64,000 bases of DNA, taken from the NCBI RefSeq assembly GCF_030014915.1, contig NZ_JAGIXS010000001.1, positions 1,736,001-1,800,000 on the forward strand. The letters are read 5' to 3'. Both the position numbers and the translations under genes were made by a program. Source of the stretch: Pelomonas sp. V22. GTDB taxonomy: Bacteria; Pseudomonadota; Gammaproteobacteria; Burkholderiales; Burkholderiaceae_C. Below, one piece after another: positions 1-9,210 of the stretch. Numbering within the stretch: position 1 is the first letter of the stretch; each line of letters starts with the position of its first letter. Under the pieces are notes generated by a model. It did not search any database. It worked only from the letters and a program-made list of their open reading frames with translations, and was not told where the DNA came from.

Positions 1-2
1 TC

Positions 3-356
3 GCCGAGGCTGGCGTGCTGACGCCCGAGGACGTGGGCCTGGCCGGCCGCGCCGGCGACACCGCCGCCCACCAGATCGTGCAGCGCGCCGGCCAGCTGGT
101 GGGCCAGATGCTGGCCTCGGTGGTCAACCTCTTCAACCCATCGCATGTCTTCGTCGGCGGCGGGCTCACGCGCATTGGCCCGCTGTACCTCGCGGCACTG
201 CGGCAATGCGTCTACCAGCGCTCGCTGGCCCTGTCGACGCGGCACCTGGAGGTGGGCTACTCGCCGCTTGGCGATTCGGCCGGGCTGATAGGCGCCGGCG
301 TGCTGGCCCTGCAGGAAGTGCTGCGCGGGCGCGGCAAGGTGATGGCGGCCCCATGA
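3..356 (+). CDS. ROK family protein, C-terminal part
   Basis: The reading frame is open from the left edge, so only the last 117 or so residues are present. The tail has the ROK-type segment NLFNPSHVFVGGGL followed by GDSAGLIGAGVLAL, which in ROK sugar kinases and ROK repressors (NagC/XylR type) closes the second actin-like lobe. The N-terminus is missing, so it cannot be decided whether a DNA-binding domain is present. Its stop overlaps the start of the ABC ATPase gene (ATGA), so it is translationally coupled to the sugar importer. A sugar-responsive repressor of this operon is the likely role, but a kinase is possible. Confidence 0.8.
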   Translation, partial: AEAGVLTPEDVGLAGRAGDTAAHQIVQRAGQLVGQMLASVVNLFNPSHVFVGGGLTRIGPLYLAALRQCVYQRSLALSTRHLEVGYSPLGDSAGLIGAGVLALQEVLRGRGKVMAAP

Positions 357-1834
357 AGACGCTGGCCTTCCACGCGATTGCCAAGTCCTTCGGGCCGGTA
401 ACCGTGCTGCATGGCGTCAGCTTCGAGCTGCAGGCCGGCATCGCCGTGGGCTTGCTCGGCGAAAACGGCGCCGGCAAGAGCACCTTGATGAAGATACTCG
501 CAGGCTACGAGACGCCCAGCAGCGGCGAGCTGCGGCTCGATGGCGAGGCCCTGCGCTTCGACGGCCCGCGCGCGGCCGAGGCGGCGGGCATCGCAATGAT
601 CCACCAGGAATTCGCGCTGGCCGAGGCGCTGACGGTGGCGCAGAACATCTTCCTCGGCCATGAGCTGCGGCGTGGCTGGCGGCTGGACGATGCCGCCATG
701 CACGCCGCCACCACGCAGCTGCTGGCCCAGGTGGGCCTTGCCTGCCCGCCCGACCGGCCGGTGCGACTGCTCAGCCTCGCTGAGAAGCAGCGCGTCGAGA
801 TCGCCAAGGCCCTGCAGCGCCGCGCCCGCGTGCTCGTGATGGACGAGCCCACCGCCACGCTGACGCCGGCCGAGGCCGAGGCGCTGTTCGCGCTGATGGG
901 CCGGCTCAAGGCCGAGGGCGTGACCCTGATCTACATCTCCCACAAGCTGGAAGAGATCGAGCGGCTGACCGACGAGGTGGTCGTGATGCGCGACGGCCGC
1001 TTCATCAGCCGCACGCCCACGGCCAGCCTCACGCGCGCCCAGATGGCGCAGGCCATGGTGGGCCGCGAGTTGAGCGAGCTCTATCCGACGAAGACCACGC
1101 GGCCGACTGCCGAGCCGCTCTTGAAGGTGCAGAAGCTCAGCGTACCGGGCTGGGTAGAAGACCTGAGCTTCGAGGTGGCGCCGGGCGAGATCCTCGGCTT
1201 CGCCGGCCTCGTGGGCGCCGGCCGCACCGAGCTGTTTGAGGGTCTGATGGGCCTGCGGGCGAGCCGCGCCGAGCGGGTCGAGATCGCCGGCAAGGCGGTG
1301 CGGATCCGCAATCCGCGCGAGGCTGTGGAGCTCGGCCTCGGCTATCTCAGCGAGGACCGCAAGGGCAAGGGCCTGCATCTGGACTTCAGCCTGGCGGCCA
1401 ACCTCACGCTGATGGCGCTGCGGCGCTATGCCAAACCCTGGTTGAAACCTGCAGACGAGGCGGCAGCCTTGGCCCGCGCCGTCGAAGAGTTCGGCATCCG
1501 CGTCGGATCAAGCAGCGTGCGCGGCGGCTCGCTGTCCGGCGGCAACCAGCAGAAGCTGGCCCTGGCCAAGGTGCTGCATGCGGGGCCACGCATCGTGGTG
1601 CTGGACGAGCCCACGCGCGGCGTGGACGTGGGCGCCAAGCGCGAGCTCTACCTGCTGATCCAGCAGCTGGCGGCGCAAGGCCTCGCGGTCATCGTCGTGT
1701 CGTCCGAGCTGGTGGAGCTGATCGGCCTCTGCCACCGCATCGCCGTGCTGCGTGCCGGCCGCCTGCAAACCGTGCTCGACGCCGATGGCGTCAGCGAAGA
1801 CCTCTTGATCGCCCATGCCACAGGAACGCACTGA
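353..1834 (+). CDS. Sugar ABC transporter ATP-binding protein (RbsA/MglA type)
   Basis: The 493-residue protein has two fused nucleotide-binding domains, the usual layout and length of the ribose/galactose/xylose importer ATPases. The first domain has a full Walker A (GENGAGKST, residues 36-44), a signature region [15 protein letters not shown] and a Walker B ending VLVMDEPT. The second has a degenerate P-loop ([10 protein letters not shown]) and a standard signature [16 protein letters not shown] degenerate second site is typical of the family. I chose the ATG at 353 because it overlaps the upstream stop and gives a normal N-terminus; longer in-frame starts read through the ROK gene. It would power import through the permease encoded next, with which it overlaps by 20 bases. 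Confidence 0.95.
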   Translation: MKTLAFHAIAKSFGPVTVLHGVSFELQAGIAVGLLGENGAGKSTLMKILAGYETPSSGELRLDGEALRFDGPRAAEAAGIAMIHQEFALAEALTVAQNIFLGHELRRGWRLDDAAMHAATTQLLAQVGLACPPDRPVRLLSLAEKQRVEIAKALQRRARVLVMDEPTATLTPAEAEALFALMGRLKAEGVTLIYISHKLEEIERLTDEVVVMRDGRFISRTPTASLTRAQMAQAMVGRELSELYPTKTTRPTAEPLLKVQKLSVPGWVEDLSFEVAPGEILGFAGLVGAGRTELFEGLMGLRASRAERVEIAGKAVRIRNPREAVELGLGYLSEDRKGKGLHLDFSLAANLTLMALRRYAKPWLKPADEAAALARAVEEFGIRVGSSSVRGGSLSGGNQQKLALAKVLHAGPRIVVLDEPTRGVDVGAKRELYLLIQQLAAQGLAVIVVSSELVELIGLCHRIAVLRAGRLQTVLDADGVSEDLLIAHATGTH

Positions 1835-2810
1835 CTCCCGCCCCAGCCTCGCGGCGCACCTGGCCCGATTGAACGGACTCGGCCCCGTGATCGGCCTCGT
1901 GCTGCTGTGCCTGATCGCGTCCGTGCTGAACCCGGACTTCGCGACCGTGGACAACGCACTCAACGTGCTGACCCGCACCACCTTCACCGGCATCATCGCC
2001 GTGGGCATGTGCTTCGTGATCGTGGGCGGCGGTATCGACCTCTCGGTCGGCTCGATGGCGGCCCTGATCGCCGGCTGCGTGATCCTCTTGATGAACACGT
2101 TGGCGGCCCATGGCGTGTCACCGGTCGTCGCCGTCACGGTGGGGGCCGCGGGTGCGGTGCTGATAGGCAGCTCGCTCGGCCTGGCCCATGGCTGGCTGAT
2201 CACGCGCGGGCGCATCGAACCCTTCATCGTGACGCTGGGCACCCTCGGCATCTTTCGCGCGGTGCTGACCTGGCTGGCCGATGGCGGCGCAATCACGCTG
2301 GAGAACGAGCTGGCCGATGCCTATGCGCCGGTCTACTACGGCGCCTTGCTGGGCATCCCCATCCCGGTCTGGGTGTTCGCCTGTGCAGCCCTGCTGGCTG
2401 CAGCCCTGCTGCAGCGCACCGCCTATGGCCGCCACCTGCAGGCGATTGGCTCGAACGAGCAGGTGGCGCGCTATGCGGCGGTGAACGTCGACACGGTCAA
2501 GCTCGTCAGCTACGGCCTGCTCGGTGCGATGGTGGGCATCGCGACCCTGCTCTATGTGCCGCGCCTCGGATCCAGCTCGCCCACCACGGGGTTGCTGTGG
2601 GAGCTGGAGGCCATTGCCGCCGTCATCATCGGCGGCACGGCGCTCAAGGGCGGCTCGGGCAGCATCGCAGGCACCGTGGTCGGCGCCCTGCTGCTCTCGG
2701 TCATCGGCAATGTGCTCAACCTCACCAGCTTCATCAGCATCCATCTGAATGCCGCCGTGCAGGGCACGGTGATCATCGCCATCGCCTTCATGCAAAGACG
2801 CAAAACCTAA
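1815..2810 (+). CDS. Sugar ABC transporter permease (RbsC type)
   Basis: This 331-residue inner-membrane protein is mostly hydrophobic, with about eight to ten membrane segments. It carries the family hallmark [10 protein letters not shown] (residues 71-80) and a cytoplasmic loop [13 protein letters not shown] that contacts the ATPase. Length and motifs match the BPD_transp_2 permeases of ribose-type importers. The start lies inside the end of the ATPase gene, and the binding-protein gene follows within 12 bases, so the three form one transcriptional unit. It is probably a homodimer forming the sugar channel. The exact sugar cannot be read from the permease. Confidence 0.94.
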   Translation: MPQERTDSRPSLAAHLARLNGLGPVIGLVLLCLIASVLNPDFATVDNALNVLTRTTFTGIIAVGMCFVIVGGGIDLSVGSMAALIAGCVILLMNTLAAHGVSPVVAVTVGAAGAVLIGSSLGLAHGWLITRGRIEPFIVTLGTLGIFRAVLTWLADGGAITLENELADAYAPVYYGALLGIPIPVWVFACAALLAAALLQRTAYGRHLQAIGSNEQVARYAAVNVDTVKLVSYGLLGAMVGIATLLYVPRLGSSSPTTGLLWELEAIAAVIIGGTALKGGSGSIAGTVVGALLLSVIGNVLNLTSFISIHLNAAVQGTVIIAIAFMQRRKT

Positions 2811-2822
2811 GGAGACATGCTC

Positions 2823-3788
2823 ATGCTGAATCGCAGACTCACGGTCGCTCTCGCGCTGACGATGGCCTTTGCGGCGCAAGCGCAAGCGCAGGCCCAGGCT
2901 CAGGCCAAGCTCAATCTCGGCGTGGCCATCCCGGCGGCCGACCATGGCTTCACCGCCGGCATCGTCTGGTGGGCCAACCAGGCCAAGAAGGAGCTGGAGC
3001 AGCAGCACCCGGGCTTGAAGATCACGGTCAAGGCAGCGGCCTCGGCCGGCGAGCAGGCCAACCAGCTGCAGGACCTGGTGACCACCAACAAGATCAATGC
3101 GCTGGTTATCCTGCCGCAGGAATCGGCTGCGCTCACGAAGCCGGTGCAGCAGCTGCACAACAAGGGCGTCTACGTGACCGTGGTGGACCGCGGCCTGACC
3201 GATGCCACGGCGCAGGACGCCTACGTGGCCGGCGACAACACGGCCTTCGGCAGCGTGCCGGCCGAGTTCATCGCCAAGCAGCTCGGTGGCAAGGGCGAGA
3301 TCGTGGCGCTGCGCGGCATCCCCACCACCATTGACAACGAGCGCATGGACGCCTTCAAGGCCGTGCTCGCCAAGCATCCCGGCATCAAGCTGCTCGATGC
3401 CAAGCATGGCAACTGGAACCGCGACGATGCCTTCAAGGTGATGCAGGACTTCCTGACCCGCTTCAAGAAGATCGATGCCGTCTGGGCGGCCGACGACGAC
3501 ATGGCCTTCGGCGTGCTGAAGGCCATCGACCAGGCCAAGCGCAGCGACATCAAGCTGGTATTCGGCGGCGCCGGTGCCAAGGGCATGGTCAAGGTCCTGA
3601 AGGACGGCAGCGACCCGCGCATCCAGGCCAATGTCTCGTACTCGCCCAAGTTCATCTACGACGCGATCAAGCTGACCGCCGAGGCGCGCTTGAAGAGCGA
3701 GAAGCTGGCGGCCAAGACCATCATCCCCTCGGTGCTGATCACGCGCGAGAACGCGGCCAGCTTCCACTTCCCCGACAGCCCGTTTTGA
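2823..3788 (+). CDS. Periplasmic sugar-binding protein of ABC importer (RbsB type)
   Basis: The product (321 residues) starts with a signal peptide (basic NRR, then a hydrophobic stretch). The signal's end is an unusual run of alternating Gln-Ala, encoded by a short 6-base repeat near 2876-2906. The mature part resembles LacI-fold periplasmic binding proteins (Peripla_BP_4), with the early segment [19 protein letters not shown] prefer the ATG at 2823 over the one at 2817, because the GGAG at 2811-2814 sits about eight bases from 2823 but only two from 2817. A strong stem-loop follows the gene, as often seen after highly expressed binding proteins. The ligand is likely a sugar or sugar derivative. 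Confidence 0.92.
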   Translation: MLNRRLTVALALTMAFAAQAQAQAQAQAKLNLGVAIPAADHGFTAGIVWWANQAKKELEQQHPGLKITVKAAASAGEQANQLQDLVTTNKINALVILPQESAALTKPVQQLHNKGVYVTVVDRGLTDATAQDAYVAGDNTAFGSVPAEFIAKQLGGKGEIVALRGIPTTIDNERMDAFKAVLAKHPGIKLLDAKHGNWNRDDAFKVMQDFLTRFKKIDAVWAADDDMAFGVLKAIDQAKRSDIKLVFGGAGAKGMVKVLKDGSDPRIQANVSYSPKFIYDAIKLTAEARLKSEKLAAKTIIPSVLITRENAASFHFPDSPF

Positions 3789-3850
3789 AGCCCCTCGCCC
3801 AGTCTTGCTGCGCTGAACGCGCGCCAGCCTGGTCGGTCCCCCGCGGGGAC

Positions 3851-3887
3851 GGCGATGCTTGCGGCATCGAGCCGCAAGCACATCGCC
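3851..3887. repeat. Long stem-loop between binding-protein and isomerase genes
   Basis: The arms GGCGATGCTTGCGGC and GCCGCAAG-CA-CATCGCC pair over 15 positions with a 5-base loop and one two-base bulge. It lies in the 175-base gap between two co-directed genes and has no following T-run, so it is unlikely to be a full terminator. It could protect the upstream transcript end or be a copy of a dispersed intergenic repeat. The surrounding gap (3789-3963) holds no gene that I can support. Confidence 0.6.
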
Positions 3888-3963
3888 CTGGCGGGCCGGC
3901 TCGGGAGCGGCCCAGCGCTCGGCCCGAATACCTTCCGTCGCAGATGCTGAATGGATCACTGAC

Positions 3964-4968
3964 ATGAGACCCTTGACTCTCTTCACCGGCCAATGGACCG
4001 ACCTGCCGCTCGCTGAGCTGGCGCCGCTGGCCAAGCGCATGGGCTATGACGGCCTGGAGCTGGCCTGCGGCGGCGACCACTTCAATGTGCAGCGGGCGCT
4101 GAACGAGCCCGGCTATGCGGCGGGCCAACGCGCCTTGCTGGCCCAGCATGGGCTGGAGGTCTACGCCATCGGCAACCACCTGGTCGGCCAGGCCGTCTGC
4201 GACCTGATCGACGAGCGCCACCGCCCCATCCTGCCGGCCCATGTCTGGGGCGATGGCGAGCCTGAGGGCGTGCGCCAGCGCGCGGCCCTCGAGCTGGCCG
4301 AAACGGCGCGCGCCGCCAGGCTGCTGGGCGTTCAACGAGTAACGGGCTTCACCGGCTCCTCGATCTGGCATGCGGCCTATGCCTTCCCGCCGACGTCGCA
4401 GAGCTACTGGGATGCCGGCTTCGCCGACTTCGCGCGGCGCTTCACGCCCATCCTCGATGTGTTCGAGGAGCAAGGCGTGAACTTCGCGCTGGAGGTGCAT
4501 CCCACCGAGATCGCCTTCGACATCGCCACCTCGGAACGTGCGCTGGAAGCGCTCGACCAGCATCCGCGCTTCGGCTTCAACTTCGACCCCAGCCACCTGG
4601 CCTACCAGGGTGTGGACTATGTGCGCTTCATCCGCCAGTTCGGGCCGCGCATCTTCCATGTGCACATGAAGGATGTCTGGTGGGGGCGGGGCGATGGCAC
4701 GGTGGGTACCTTCGGCGGTAACACCACGTTCGGCGACCCGCGCCGGGGCTGGGACTTCCGCAGCGTGGGCCGAGGCATGATCGATTTCGAATCCATCATC
4801 GTGGCGCTGAACGACGTGGGCTACGCCGGGCCGCTCTCGGTGGAATGGGAAGACAGCCGCATGGACCGCGTGCATGGCGCGACCGAGAGCGCGGCTTTCT
4901 GCAGGCGGCTGGACTTCCCGCCGGCGCATGGGGCGTTCGACGCGGCATTCTCGAAAGGCATGGCGTGA
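3964..4968 (+). CDS. Sugar phosphate isomerase/epimerase family protein (TIM barrel)
   Basis: The protein (334 residues) belongs to the AP_endonuc_2 / IolE-like TIM-barrel family. Likely metal ligands lie in the expected order: Glu in [11 protein letters not shown], Asp/His in [11 protein letters not shown], His in [10 protein letters not shown] and Glu in LSVEWEDS. The family covers keto-sugar isomerases, epimerases and inosose dehydratases. The ATG at 3964 gives a normal N-terminus ([11 protein letters not shown]); a longer frame to 3859 adds a low-complexity leader with no family match. It overlaps the next gene by 4 bases. With the neighbouring oxidoreductases, it probably acts on a keto-sugar intermediate, but the reaction cannot be fixed from sequence. 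Confidence 0.88.
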   Translation: MRPLTLFTGQWTDLPLAELAPLAKRMGYDGLELACGGDHFNVQRALNEPGYAAGQRALLAQHGLEVYAIGNHLVGQAVCDLIDERHRPILPAHVWGDGEPEGVRQRAALELAETARAARLLGVQRVTGFTGSSIWHAAYAFPPTSQSYWDAGFADFARRFTPILDVFEEQGVNFALEVHPTEIAFDIATSERALEALDQHPRFGFNFDPSHLAYQGVDYVRFIRQFGPRIFHVHMKDVWWGRGDGTVGTFGGNTTFGDPRRGWDFRSVGRGMIDFESIIVALNDVGYAGPLSVEWEDSRMDRVHGATESAAFCRRLDFPPAHGAFDAAFSKGMA

Positions 4969-6086
4969 CTCGCCGCCTGAGGGTCGCCATGGTCGGCGGC
5001 GGCCGCGATGCCTTCATCGGCGCGGTGCACCGCCATGCGATGGCGCTGGATGGCCGCTACGAGCTGGTGGCGGGTGCGCTGTCGTCCACGCCGGAGAAGG
5101 CGCTGGCCTCGGGGCGCGACCTGGGCCTCGCCGAGGATCGCATCCATGCCGACTGGCACGCCCTGCTGGCCGATGAACTGAAGCGCCCAGCCGGCGAACG
5201 CATCGACCTGCTCGTCATCGTCACGCCCAACCACCTGCATCACGAGGTGGCGCTGGCCTTCATCGACGCCGGCTTCCATGTGGCCTGCGACAAGCCGCTG
5301 GTGCACAGCAGCGCGCAGGCCGAAGAGCTGGCGGCCCGTGTCGCCGCACGCGGCACGGCCTTCGCCGTGACCTACAACTACAGCGGTTATCCGATGGTGC
5401 GCGAGGCCAGAGAGCTGGTGCGTGCCGGCGCCATCGGCAAGGTCCGCAAGGTGATCGTCGAGTACCACCAGGGTTGGCTGGCCGGCGCGCTGGAGCAATC
5501 CAGCAACAAGCAGTCGAGCTGGCGTGCCGACCCGACGCAGAGCGGCCCCGGCGGTGCGCTCGGCGACATCGGCACGCATGCCGAGAACCTGCTGAGCACG
5601 GTGACCGGTCTTGCCATCGAGCAGCTCTGCGCCGAGCTGAGCAGCTTCGGCCCCGGCCGCCTGCTGGACGATGACGCCAGCGTGCTGCTGCGCCTCAGCG
5701 GCGGCGCGCGCGGCGTGTTGCTGGCTTCGCAGATGGCGGTAGGTCATGAGAACGACCTGCGCCTGCGCGTGTTCGGCGAACGCGGCAGCCTGGACTGGCG
5801 ACAGGAAGATCCGAATGTGCTGATGCACCTGCCGCTCGATGCCGCACCTCGCCGGCTCACACGCGGCTCGGCCGGTCTCAGCGAATCCGCCCGGCGCGGC
5901 TGCCGCTTGCCGCCCGGCCATCCCGAAGGCTTCATCGAGGCCTTCGCCAATATCTACACCGAGCTCGCGGCCGACCTGCAAGCGGGCACGCGCACGGGCG
6001 ACTACCCACGCGTGACAGACGGCGCACGCGGCGTTCGCTTCGTCGAGCGCGCCGTCGCATCCCAGGGTCAGTGGATTGCTTTCTGA
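4965..6086 (+). CDS. Gfo/Idh/MocA family NAD(P)-dependent oxidoreductase
   Basis: The protein (373 residues) has an N-terminal Rossmann fold starting [16 protein letters not shown] and the family motif near residues 109-111, here DKP instead of the usual EKP; the catalytic lysine is kept. The later [11 protein letters not shown] segment carries the conserved acid and histidine of the active site. I chose the GTG at 4965 because it overlaps the upstream stop and places the Rossmann motif at the N-terminus. Family members oxidise or reduce sugars and cyclitols with NAD(P). Next to a GMC dehydrogenase and a DUF1080 protein, a role in 3-keto-sugar interconversion is likely. Confidence 0.9.
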   Translation: MTRRLRVAMVGGGRDAFIGAVHRHAMALDGRYELVAGALSSTPEKALASGRDLGLAEDRIHADWHALLADELKRPAGERIDLLVIVTPNHLHHEVALAFIDAGFHVACDKPLVHSSAQAEELAARVAARGTAFAVTYNYSGYPMVREARELVRAGAIGKVRKVIVEYHQGWLAGALEQSSNKQSSWRADPTQSGPGGALGDIGTHAENLLSTVTGLAIEQLCAELSSFGPGRLLDDDASVLLRLSGGARGVLLASQMAVGHENDLRLRVFGERGSLDWRQEDPNVLMHLPLDAAPRRLTRGSAGLSESARRGCRLPPGHPEGFIEAFANIYTELAADLQAGTRTGDYPRVTDGARGVRFVERAVASQGQWIAF

Positions 6087-6096
6087 GGAGAAGTTC

Positions 6097-7899
6097 TTGC
6101 CTTACATCACCGTGAAAACCAAGAAGCGCGCCTACGACGTCATCGTCGTCGGCTCCGGCGCTGCGGGCGGGCAGACGGCCTACACCCTCGCCATGGAAGG
6201 CGTGAAGGTGCTGATGCTGGAAGCCGGCCGCAACTACGACATCGTCAAAGAGACGCCGATGTTCCAGACCAATGCCGACGCGCCCCTGCGCGGCGCCGGC
6301 ACGCCGGACAAGCCCTTCGGCTTCCACGACGCCACCATCGATGGCGGCTGGCAGGTGCCCGGCGAGCCCTACACGCAGGCCAGCACCGACCCGACGCAGC
6401 GCTTCGACTGGTGGCGTGCTCGCATGCTGGGCGGCCGGACCAACCACTGGGGGCGCATCTCGCTGCGCAATGGGCCCTACGACTTCAAGCCCAAGACGCG
6501 CGACGGCCTGGGCTTCGACTGGCCCGTGACCTACGAGGAGATCGCGCCCTACTACGACAAGGTCGAGATGCTGGTCGGCGTCTACGGCAGCAACGAAGGC
6601 CTGGAGAACACGCCCGATTCGCCCGAGGGCGTGCTGCTGCCGCCGCCGGCCGCTCGCGTCGGTGAGCGCCTGATCAAGCAGAAGGCTGCGCCGCTCGGGG
6701 TGCCGGTCGTGCCCATCCACCGCGCCGTGCTCACCAAGAAGCTGGACCACCAGACCCTGCCGGCCAAGCTGCACCCCGGCAACAAGCGGGCCCAGGCCAT
6801 CCTCGCCAAGGACATGCAGCGCCGCGCCGCCTGCTTCTGGGCCACGCCCTGCGGCCGCGGCTGCTCGATCCGCGCGACCTACCAATCGCCGGCCGTGCAC
6901 CTGCCGCCGGCCCTCGATACCGGCAACCTCGACATCCTCTGCGATGCCATGGCCTACGAGGTGGTGCTGGACAAGGCAGGCAAGGCAAGCGGCGTGCGCT
7001 TCATCGACAAGAGCACCGGCAAGCAGGAAGAAGTGCTGGGCCGCGTGGTGGTGCTGGCGGCCAGCGCGGCCGAGTCGGCGCGCATCCTCTTGAACTCCAG
7101 GTCGACGGCCTTCCCGAATGGCCTCGCCAACAGCAGCGGCCTCGTCGGCAGATATCTGATGGACACGGTGGGCAGCGACCTCTGGGGCCATGTGCCGGCG
7201 CTCGAGAACCTGCCGCCGCACAACGAAGACGGCGCCGGTGGCGGCCATGTGTACTCGCCCTGGTGGCTCTACAAGGAGCAGCTGAGGGGCGAGCTCGGCT
7301 TTGCACGCGGCTATCACATCGAGATTTCCACGGGCAAGCGCATGCCCGGCCTTGGCACCGGCGCCGGCCTGCAATGGCTCAATGGCGGCAACTACGGCAA
7401 GGCGTTCAAGCAGGACGTGCGGCGCTACTACGGCTCCTACGTCTATTTCTCGGGCCGGGGCGAGATGATCCCGAACGAGAAGTCCTTCTGCGAGATCGAC
7501 CCCACGGTGAAGGACCGCTACGGCATCCCGGTGCTGCGCTTCCACTGGCAGTGGAGCGAGCACGAGACGCGCCAGGCCGCCCACATGCAGAAGACCTTTG
7601 CCCAGATCATCGAGGCCATGGGCGGCAAGGTGCGCAACGGCCCGCAGCTCGACGGCGCGCGCGCCATTGCCAGCGGCGGCTCCATCATCCACGAGGTGGG
7701 TGGCGCCATCATGGGTGCCGAGGCGAACAAGTCGGTCACCAACCGCTGGTGCCAGACCTGGGACGTGGGCAATCTCTTCATCACCGACGGCGCCCCGTTC
7801 GCCTCCAATGCCGACAAGAACCCCACGCTGACGATCATGGCGCTGGCCTGGCGCACGGCCGACCACATCGTCGATCGCCTGCGCAAGAAGGAGCTTTGA
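6097..7899 (+). CDS. GMC family FAD-dependent dehydrogenase, large subunit
   Basis: The 600-residue flavoprotein has the FAD dinucleotide motif VVGSGAAGG (residues 17-25). Near the C-terminus are the GMC catalytic histidine in HEVGGAIMG (about 532) and the paired asparagine in KNPTLTI (about 575). This form matches the large subunit of membrane gluconate, sorbitol and glucoside-3-dehydrogenases. I chose TTG 6097 because GAGGAG at 6085-6090 lies six bases before it; TTG 6076 would start inside the upstream gene. There is no signal peptide. The next gene encodes a twin-arginine small subunit, so export of the folded pair is plausible. Electrons would pass to a cytochrome or quinone. Confidence 0.92.
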   Translation: MPYITVKTKKRAYDVIVVGSGAAGGQTAYTLAMEGVKVLMLEAGRNYDIVKETPMFQTNADAPLRGAGTPDKPFGFHDATIDGGWQVPGEPYTQASTDPTQRFDWWRARMLGGRTNHWGRISLRNGPYDFKPKTRDGLGFDWPVTYEEIAPYYDKVEMLVGVYGSNEGLENTPDSPEGVLLPPPAARVGERLIKQKAAPLGVPVVPIHRAVLTKKLDHQTLPAKLHPGNKRAQAILAKDMQRRAACFWATPCGRGCSIRATYQSPAVHLPPALDTGNLDILCDAMAYEVVLDKAGKASGVRFIDKSTGKQEEVLGRVVVLAASAAESARILLNSRSTAFPNGLANSSGLVGRYLMDTVGSDLWGHVPALENLPPHNEDGAGGGHVYSPWWLYKEQLRGELGFARGYHIEISTGKRMPGLGTGAGLQWLNGGNYGKAFKQDVRRYYGSYVYFSGRGEMIPNEKSFCEIDPTVKDRYGIPVLRFHWQWSEHETRQAAHMQKTFAQIIEAMGGKVRNGPQLDGARAIASGGSIIHEVGGAIMGAEANKSVTNRWCQTWDVGNLFITDGAPFASNADKNPTLTIMALAWRTADHIVDRLRKKEL

Positions 7900-7900
7900 G

Positions 7901-8515
7901 ATGGACCGCAGAACCTCCCTCCAATGGATGCTCGCCGCCTCGGCGAGCGGCCCGGTCCTCGCGGCCGGCAGCACGACCGAGCGCAAGCCAGCGCCCACCG
8001 GCCTGGGCACCGACCCCGACCTGGTGCGCCGCTACAAGAGCGGCGAGCTGTGGCCGCTCTCGTTCACCGAGCGCGAGCGCCGCTGCGCCACGGCCCTGTG
8101 CGCCCTGATCATCCCGGCCGACGAGGGCTCGCCGAGCGCGGCCGACCTGCAGGTGCAGGTCTTCATCGACGAATGGGTCAGCGCGCCCTACCCCGACCAG
8201 CAGCGCGACCGCGCCACCCTCCTCAAGGGCCTGGCCTGGCTGGATGCCGAGAGCGAGAAGCGCTTTGGCAGCGTGTTCGCCGCTGCGAGCGTGGCGCAGC
8301 AGTCGCAGATTGCTGACGACATCTGCAAGCCGCTGCCGGCCGACTCGCCGCTCGCTGAAGCCGCGCGCTTCTTTGCCCGCTACCGCGACCTCACGGCCGG
8401 CGGTTTCTACACGACGCCCGAGGGCATGAAGGACGTGGGCTTCGTGGGCAACACACCTTCGCTCACTTTCGACGGCCCGCCGCTGGCCGTTCTCAAGCTC
8501 GTTGGAGTCTCCTGA
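7901..8515 (+). CDS. Gluconate 2-dehydrogenase subunit 3 family protein, Tat signal
   Basis: The protein (204 residues) begins MDRRTSLQWMLAASASG, a twin-arginine-type signal followed by a weakly hydrophobic stretch and an Ala-rich cleavage area. The mature part matches the small gamma-type subunit of periplasmic GMC dehydrogenases (PF13618), including FTERERRCATALCALIIPADEGSPSA. Such subunits carry the folded FAD subunit through the Tat system and stabilise it. The gene starts one base after the large-subunit stop, which supports a complex. No heme c motif is present, so the electron acceptor protein must be encoded elsewhere. Confidence 0.88.
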   Translation: MDRRTSLQWMLAASASGPVLAAGSTTERKPAPTGLGTDPDLVRRYKSGELWPLSFTERERRCATALCALIIPADEGSPSAADLQVQVFIDEWVSAPYPDQQRDRATLLKGLAWLDAESEKRFGSVFAAASVAQQSQIADDICKPLPADSPLAEAARFFARYRDLTAGGFYTTPEGMKDVGFVGNTPSLTFDGPPLAVLKLVGVS

Positions 8516-8517
8516 TC

Positions 8518-9189
8518 ATGATCATGAATCGCCGCACCCTGGTCAGCGCGCTCACGCTCTGCCTCGCCTCCTTTGCAAGCATGGCCGCCGATGCGCCCAA
8601 CATGCTCACAGCGGCCGAGAAGGCCGAGGGCTGGCAGCTGCTGTTCGACGGCCAGTCGCTGACGAACTGGAAGGCCAGCGACCAGCCAGGCACGTTCAGC
8701 GTCAAGGACGGCGCCATCGTCGTCAAAGGCCCGCGCTCGCACCTGTTCTACCTTGGCCCGGTGGGCAACCACGACTTCAAGAACTTCGAGCTGAAGGTCG
8801 ATCTCAAGACCTTCGCGAAGGCCAACTCCGGCGTCTACTTCCACACGCTGTGGCAAGAGGTGGGCTGGCCCAGCAAGGGCTACGAGGTGCAGGTCAACAA
8901 CTCGCATTCGGACCCCAGCCGCACCGGCGGCCTGTGGGGCGTGGTCGACTATCCGCAGGTCACTGCCCCCGACGGCCAATGGCAGACGCTCTCGATCCGC
9001 GTGGAAGGCATGCATGTCGTCACCCGCATCGACGGCAAGCTGATCGTCGACTACACGCAGGAAGCCACGCCGGCCCGCCGCAAGGGCCTGGAAGAGCGGC
9101 TCTTGAACCGCGGCACCTTCGCACTGCAGGGGCATGACCCGGAGAGCGAGGTGCACTTCCGCAGCATCAAGGTGAAGCTGCTGGATTGA
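8518..9189 (+). CDS. DUF1080 domain protein (3-keto-disaccharide hydrolase-like), secreted
   Basis: The product (223 residues) has a signal peptide ending near SMAADAPN and then one DUF1080 (PF06439) jelly-roll domain. Visible hallmarks are GWQLLFDGQSLTNWKA at the start and the middle segment FELKVDLKTFAKANSGVYF. Some members of the family cleave 3-keto-glycosides. The ATG at 8518 lies ten bases after GGAG (8504-8507); ATG 8524 is the alternative. It closes the operon. Its predicted export places it in the same compartment as the GMC dehydrogenase pair. I infer it acts on the oxidised sugar before import. Confidence 0.88.
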   Translation: MIMNRRTLVSALTLCLASFASMAADAPNMLTAAEKAEGWQLLFDGQSLTNWKASDQPGTFSVKDGAIVVKGPRSHLFYLGPVGNHDFKNFELKVDLKTFAKANSGVYFHTLWQEVGWPSKGYEVQVNNSHSDPSRTGGLWGVVDYPQVTAPDGQWQTLSIRVEGMHVVTRIDGKLIVDYTQEATPARRKGLEERLLNRGTFALQGHDPESEVHFRSIKVKLLD

Positions 9190-9210
9190 AGCCCGGGGCG
9201 CCGCGGCCGC

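Noticed and set aside
2118-4040. Long minus-strand open frame of 640 codons opposite the sugar importer
   Set aside because: It lies over clear plus-strand permease and binding-protein genes; high GC leaves such frames open by chance.
6076-6096. TTG 6076 as the start of the GMC gene
   Set aside because: It has no ribosome site and lies in the end of the upstream gene; TTG 6097 follows GAGGAG at the right distance.
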